9,153 nt of DNA, from positions 1 to 9,153 of the forward strand of contig CALCNZ010000258.1 in NCBI GenBank assembly GCA_937897625.1. The letters run 5' to 3'. Made by a program: the position numbers and the translations under genes. This DNA is from an uncultured Flavobacteriales bacterium. Lineage in GTDB: Bacteria > Bacteroidota > Bacteroidia > Flavobacteriales_D > Sanyastnellaceae. Below are positions 6,129-9,153 of the stretch, in pieces (within the stretch, counting starts at the first letter, position 1; each line of letters opens with the position of its first letter). The notes under the pieces were generated by a model. The model did no database searches and was not told where the DNA came from. It saw only the letters and a program-made list of their open reading frames with translations.

Positions 6129-7079
6129 TTAGTGGATTCCCTTCGAAGCCAAATAGCGCTCTGCGTCTAAGGCTGCCATACAACCTGTTCCTGCTGCAGT
6201 TACGGCTTGACGGTAATTTTTGTCAGCGGCATCTCCAGCCACAAAGACCCCTTCTACATTGGTTTTGGAAGAACCTGGAGTATTTAAGATATAGCCAGTT
6301 TCATCGGTGTTTATGAATTCTTTGAATACGCCCGTGTTCGGATTGTGTCCGATAGCAACAAAGAATCCTGTGATGTCAACAGTGCGACTTTCACCGGTTG
6401 CAGAGTTTTTGAAAATTGCTCCTTCAACGCCATCTTTTCCCAAAATATCTTCGGTAGTTGAATTCCAAAGAATCTCAATGTTCGGTGTTTCGAGAACACG
6501 ATTTTGCATGGCGCGAGATGCACGCATTTTGTCGCTTCTAACGATCATATAAACTTTTCTGCAAAGCTTGGCAAGGTAGGTAGCTTCCTCAGCAGCTGTG
6601 TCGCCCGCACCAACGATTGCAACATCTTGATTGCGATAGAAGAACCCATCGCATACTGCGCAAGCACTTACTCCTCCGCCTAAATTGCGCAAACGAATTT
6701 CATTGTCTAGACCCAACCATTTAGCCGAAGCTCCTGTTGCAATAATTACTGCGTCGGCAGAAATAATGTGTTTTCCGTTGTCTATTTCAACATAGTGTTT
6801 GCTTCCTGAAAAATCTACCTTGGTTACCCAACCGTTTCGTATGTCTGTGCCAAATCGCTTGGCTTGATTTTCCATGTCGGCCATCAATTCCGGGCCACGA
6901 ACTCCTGAAGGATATCCGGGAAAATTATCAACTTCGGTAGTGTCCATCAATTGTCCACCAGGCTGTTGTCCTTGGTAGATCACTGGTTTCATGTCGGCGC
7001 GCGCTGCATAAATAGCTGCAGTATAACCTGCTGGTCCGCTTCCGATGATGAGGCATTTGATGTGTTCGTTCGCTTCCAT
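6129..7079 (-). CDS. trxB: thioredoxin-disulfide reductase
   Basis: Cytoplasmic FAD enzyme that passes electrons from NADPH to thioredoxin. The 316-residue length is typical. Seen: FAD site GSGPAGY (G13-x-G15-x-x-G18), the PGGQL segment (residues 40-44), the redox-active pair C140-A-V-C143-D, and the nucleotide-binding site GAGDTAAEEA (157-166). The C-terminal FAD stretch is VFVAGDAADKNYRQAVTAAG. The segment that contacts the NADPH 2'-phosphate reads VRSDKMRAS (180-188), so the first and last arginines of the canonical HRRxxxR motif are kept while His becomes Val and the second Arg becomes Ser. I start at ATG 7079 because MEANEHIKCLIIGSGPAG puts the FAD motif at its usual place; the frame stays open upstream for 27 residues. 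The gene has its own promoter box and ends facing the bidirectional terminator. Confidence 0.96.
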   Translation of the reverse strand: MEANEHIKCLIIGSGPAGYTAAIYAARADMKPVIYQGQQPGGQLMDTTEVDNFPGYPSGVRGPELMADMENQAKRFGTDIRNGWVTKVDFSGSKHYVEIDNGKHIISADAVIIATGASAKWLGLDNEIRLRNLGGGVSACAVCDGFFYRNQDVAIVGAGDTAAEEATYLAKLCRKVYMIVRSDKMRASRAMQNRVLETPNIEILWNSTTEDILGKDGVEGAIFKNSATGESRTVDITGFFVAIGHNPNTGVFKEFINTDETGYILNTPGSSKTNVEGVFVAGDAADKNYRQAVTAAGTGCMAALDAERYLASKGIH

Positions 7080-7104
7080 AAATAGTTCTGTTTTTTTGAG
7101 TGGA

Positions 7105-7133
7105 CAAATATAGTGTGACTGATGTTTGACAAT
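7105..7133 (-). promoter_or_regulatory. promoter of trxB (TATATTTG -7 box)
   Basis: On the minus strand TATATTTG (7112-7105) is a perfect TAnnTTTG box, preceded after 17 bp by ATTG (7133-7130), a partial -33 match. Transcription would start near 7098, giving a leader of about 20 nt. It lies in the 73-bp gap after the pseudouridine synthase gene, suggesting trxB is transcribed independently of panB. It also argues against the longer trxB reading frame, whose first codons would overlap this box. Confidence 0.6.
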
Positions 7134-7152
7134 GTGTGATTTTACGCACAGG

Positions 7153-7905
7153 TTATTCAAAGGCCTTAATCAAATAGGCGTCCCAAAGTGGATCTTCAGG
7201 GGGTGGCGCTGAAATTACCACCGGTGTCTTTTTTACAGGGTGTGTGAATTCTATTTTTCTGGCGTGAAGGTGAATGCTTGCGTTGTCGTTGGTGCGTTTG
7301 CTTCCATATTTAATGTCACCTTTAATTGGACAACCCAATTGGGAAAGTGTAGCACGAATTTGATGGTGTCTTCCTGTTTTCGGATAGACTTCAACAAATG
7401 TGTAATAATCGCCTTTACCGATCACTTTGTAAGACAATTCGGATTCTTTTCGGTCTTTACCTGGTTCATTAAAGAAGAAAGATTTGTTTTGTTTTTCATC
7501 TTTCCACAAATAATTAATCACATGCCCTTCGAGTTTGGGTGGGGCATCTTGCACCACGGCCCAATAAGTTTTTGAAACATCGCGTGTTTTAAAATCAACT
7601 GTTAATCTCGAAAGTGCTTTGCTTGTTTTTGCGTAGACCACAACTCCGCTAACGGGTCTGTCTATTCGATGAACGGTTCCACAAAAAACTTCTCCCGGCT
7701 TGTTGTAGGTTGTTTTTAAGTATTGCTTGATGATATCGCTCAAGACTACATCGCCGGTTTTGTCGCCTTGGACAATATCGGAATTTCGTTTGTTTACAGC
7801 AATGATGTGATTGTCTTCGTATAGAATTCGAAGATTCTCGAGGGTGGTTACTTCAAGCGGTTTTTTAGGCGCTCGATCCCAAACTTTGGGCGCGTTTTTC
7901 TTCAT
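7153..7905 (-). CDS. RluA-family RNA pseudouridine synthase without S4 domain
   Basis: Isomerises specific uridines in rRNA or tRNA to pseudouridine. The 250-residue protein shows the RluA-class active-site motif VHRIDRPVSG (residues 78-87), with D82 the catalytic aspartate. The N-terminal strand LRILYEDNHIIAVNK (26-40) and the C-terminal PKTGRHHQIRATLSQLGCPI (about 173-192) are both diagnostic of RluA/RluC/RluD-type enzymes. Only about 25 residues precede the catalytic domain, so the S4 RNA-binding domain of RluC/RluD is absent. This resembles RluA or TruC and leaves the target uridine unknown. ATG 7905 shares its A with the panB stop codon (TGATG), indicating translational coupling; a TTG immediately before it is less likely to be used. 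The gene ends 73 bp before trxB. No substrate-specific gene name can be given from sequence alone. Confidence 0.9.
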   Translation of the reverse strand: MKKNAPKVWDRAPKKPLEVTTLENLRILYEDNHIIAVNKRNSDIVQGDKTGDVVLSDIIKQYLKTTYNKPGEVFCGTVHRIDRPVSGVVVYAKTSKALSRLTVDFKTRDVSKTYWAVVQDAPPKLEGHVINYLWKDEKQNKSFFFNEPGKDRKESELSYKVIGKGDYYTFVEVYPKTGRHHQIRATLSQLGCPIKGDIKYGSKRTNDNASIHLHARKIEFTHPVKKTPVVISAPPPEDPLWDAYLIKAFE

Positions 7906-8720
7906 CAATACTGCTCTTTGTCGTTCGGGAAATCGGAACTTCTTACATCACTTACATATTGTTCAAGAGCCGTTTTCATTTGTTCGCCCATGTTTAAATA
8001 CTTTCTTAAAAAGCGCGGGGTAAATCCTTCAGTTATGCCAAGCATATCGTGCAACACAAGAACTTGTCCGTCTACATCGCCTCCAGCGCCAATGCCAATA
8101 ATTGGAACGTGCACTTCTTGAGCAACGCGCTTAGCAAGTGCCGCCGGAATTTTTTCCAGCACAATGGCGAAGCACCCACTTTCAGCTAAAAGTTTTGCGT
8201 CGTGAATGAGACGTTCAGCTTCAGCTTCTTCTTTCGCGCGAACTTGGTAGGTTCCGAATTTGTATATGCTTTGAGGGGTTAAACCCAAGTGTCCCATCAC
8301 AGGAATACCTGCGGTTAAAATTCGTTTTACACTTTCAACAATTTCTTCGCCGCCTTCCATCTTTATGGCGTGTCCTCCTGTTTCTTTCATAATGCGAATT
8401 GCAGAATTCAAGGCTTCTTTCGAATTTCCTTGATACGAACCGAAAGGCATATCAACTACGACTAAAGATCTTTTGCAAGCACGAACCACGCTAGCGGCAT
8501 GATAAATCATTTGATCCAGTGTAATTGGAAGAGTAGTCTCGTGTCCGGCCATAACATTCGAAGCCGAGTCGCCTACAAGAATGACATCTATTCCAGACTG
8601 ATCAACAATGAGAGCCATGGAATAGTCGTATGCGGTGAGCATTGCGATCTTTTCTCCCTTGTTCTTCATTTCTTGAAGGGTGTGGGTAGTGACTCTGCGA
8701 ACTTCTTTATTTACTGACAT
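7905..8720 (-). CDS. panB: 3-methyl-2-oxobutanoate hydroxymethyltransferase
   Basis: Transfers a hydroxymethyl group from 5,10-methylene-tetrahydrofolate to alpha-ketoisovalerate, making ketopantoate, the first step of pantothenate and coenzyme A synthesis in the cytoplasm. The 271-residue length matches the family. Seen: MLTAYDYSMA near residue 27, VGDSASNVMAGHETTLPIT (49-67; D51 Mg2+ ligand), VVVDMPFGSYQ (87-97; D90 second ligand), the IKMEGG loop (about 119-124) and MGHLGLTPQS. LEKIP (188-192) contains the catalytic-base E189, followed by PIIGIGAGGDVDGQVLVLHD. I use ATG 8720 (MSVNKEVRRVTTHTL); a TTG at 8744 would add a Lys-rich tail absent from typical family members. It overlaps the pseudouridine synthase gene by one base and starts 33 bp after the T9SS cargo gene. 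panC and panD are not here. Confidence 0.96.
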   Translation of the reverse strand: MSVNKEVRRVTTHTLQEMKNKGEKIAMLTAYDYSMALIVDQSGIDVILVGDSASNVMAGHETTLPITLDQMIYHAASVVRACKRSLVVVDMPFGSYQGNSKEALNSAIRIMKETGGHAIKMEGGEEIVESVKRILTAGIPVMGHLGLTPQSIYKFGTYQVRAKEEAEAERLIHDAKLLAESGCFAIVLEKIPAALAKRVAQEVHVPIIGIGAGGDVDGQVLVLHDMLGITEGFTPRFLRKYLNMGEQMKTALEQYVSDVRSSDFPNDKEQY

Positions 8721-8753
8721 GCTTTGTTTTTTTTTGAAGGGCAAAAGTGAGGA

Positions 8754-9153
8754 TTATTCTTTTACAAATATTTTTTTCGCGACAATTCCTTTCAGGCTGT
8801 CTGAAATTTGAATGGCGTAAAGGCCCTTGCTAAATTCAGAAACGTCTATTCGTGTTGAACCTTGATTCTGCAGGTTCCCTGTGTGAACCAATTTTCCTTG
8901 AATGTCGAAGATAGAATACGTGAGGCCTCTGAATTGCGCTTCAGTAATGACTTGAATATAATCTTGCGCAGGAGACGGATATATTCTGAACACAGATTCC
9001 TCTTCTTCGAGCACATTTACATTCGATTGGAAATGTGCTGTAAATGAAGCTGCACTTAATGAGATATTTCCAAGCCATACCGAGTCTAAAATATCATTGA
9101 TTAGCGTGCTGTTGTCCCAATACGCGAATTCATATCCGGGATTTGCAATGGCT
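8754..9153 (-). CDS. C-terminal part of a secreted protein with T9SS type A sorting domain (start beyond the right edge)
   Basis: The frame is open from the stop at 8754 to the window edge, giving the last 132 complete codons of a larger exported protein. The final 80 or so residues form a type IX secretion C-terminal sorting domain: FRIYPSPAQDYIQV, then YSIFDIQGKLVHTGNL, then IDVSEFSKGLYAIQI and a closing KKIFVKE. The domain directs outer-membrane translocation and is normally cleaved on attachment. Upstream, about 35 visible residues read like the end of a divergent InlB B-repeat module: NPGYEFAYWDNSTL, then SLSAASFTAHF, as in GYxFxxW...LTAxF repeats. Such repeats often precede sorting domains in large adhesins and CotH-like proteins, but the main domain is off-window, so the function is unknown. 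An internal GTG at 9014 falls inside the acidic linker and is not a plausible start. The gene may be co-transcribed with panB. Confidence 0.88.
   Translation of the reverse strand, partial: AIANPGYEFAYWDNSTLINDILDSVWLGNISLSAASFTAHFQSNVNVLEEEESVFRIYPSPAQDYIQVITEAQFRGLTYSIFDIQGKLVHTGNLQNQGSTRIDVSEFSKGLYAIQISDSLKGIVAKKIFVKE

Noticed and set aside
6032..6316. 94-codon plus-strand frame running from tRNA-His into the trxB 3' end
   Set aside because: It spans the tRNA, the terminator and antisense trxB; it is not a plausible gene.
7080..7160. Longer trxB starting near 7160
   Set aside because: The extension would overlap the 3' end of the pseudouridine synthase gene and cover the TATATTTG promoter box; homologues start just before the GSGPAG motif.
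8721..8753. Promoter for panB in the 33-bp gap after the T9SS gene (a CACTTTTG box with an upstream TTTG)
   Set aside because: The -7 box mismatches the key T and the spacer is only 15 bp, so I cannot distinguish it from chance AT-rich sequence; co-transcription with the upstream gene is as likely.
1..9153. CRISPR array, insertion sequence, prophage, toxin-antitoxin or defence genes
   Set aside because: I looked on both strands and found no regularly spaced repeats, transposase or integrase motifs, target-site duplications, or small toxin-antitoxin pairs; all long coding frames are accounted for by recognised families.

Overview
The window looks like ordinary chromosomal DNA of a pigmented member of the Bacteroidota, most likely a Flavobacteriales-type marine or freshwater bacterium (lineage is inference). 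The clues are a type IX secretion (T9SS) C-terminal sorting domain, a bacillithiol deacetylase BshB1, a crtI-crtB carotenoid pair of the Bacteroidetes type, low GC, almost no Shine-Dalgarno sequences, and promoter-like TTTG / TAnnTTTG boxes. I see no transposase, integrase, CRISPR array, phage gene or other mobile element, and no defence or undescribed multi-gene system.

Layout from left to right. Positions 1-1775 (minus strand) hold a carotenoid operon: phytoene desaturase crtI, then the first 98 codons of phytoene synthase crtB, which runs off the left edge. Positions 1857-2822 (minus) encode a secreted LysM/M23 cell-wall peptidase. It is divergent from bshB1 (2887-3591, plus) across a 64-bp intergenic region. 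bshB1 runs tail-to-tail into a translationally coupled minus-strand pair, a GT4 glycosyltransferase (4776-5912) followed by a Wzx/MATE-like polysaccharide flippase (3583-4779). This pair starts divergently from a tRNA-His(GTG) gene at 5998-6074, and the two transcription units share a small palindromic promoter region.

After a strong, probably bidirectional, terminator (6085-6112) come minus-strand genes: thioredoxin reductase trxB (6129-7079) with its own good promoter, then an overlapping panB-rluA-type pair (7153-8720; pantothenate biosynthesis plus an RNA pseudouridine synthase). At the right edge is the C-terminal 132 residues of a secreted T9SS cargo protein (8754 to beyond 9153).

Functionally the genes fall into independent housekeeping and envelope groups: carotenoid synthesis, peptidoglycan remodelling, low-molecular-weight thiol synthesis (bacillithiol) and thioredoxin redox control, surface polysaccharide synthesis and export, coenzyme A precursor synthesis, RNA modification and T9SS surface display. 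Several genes have an in-frame upstream TTG that would lengthen them. In each case I chose a downstream ATG or GTG because the N-terminal motif begins there. No gene-free stretch exceeds about 90 bp.
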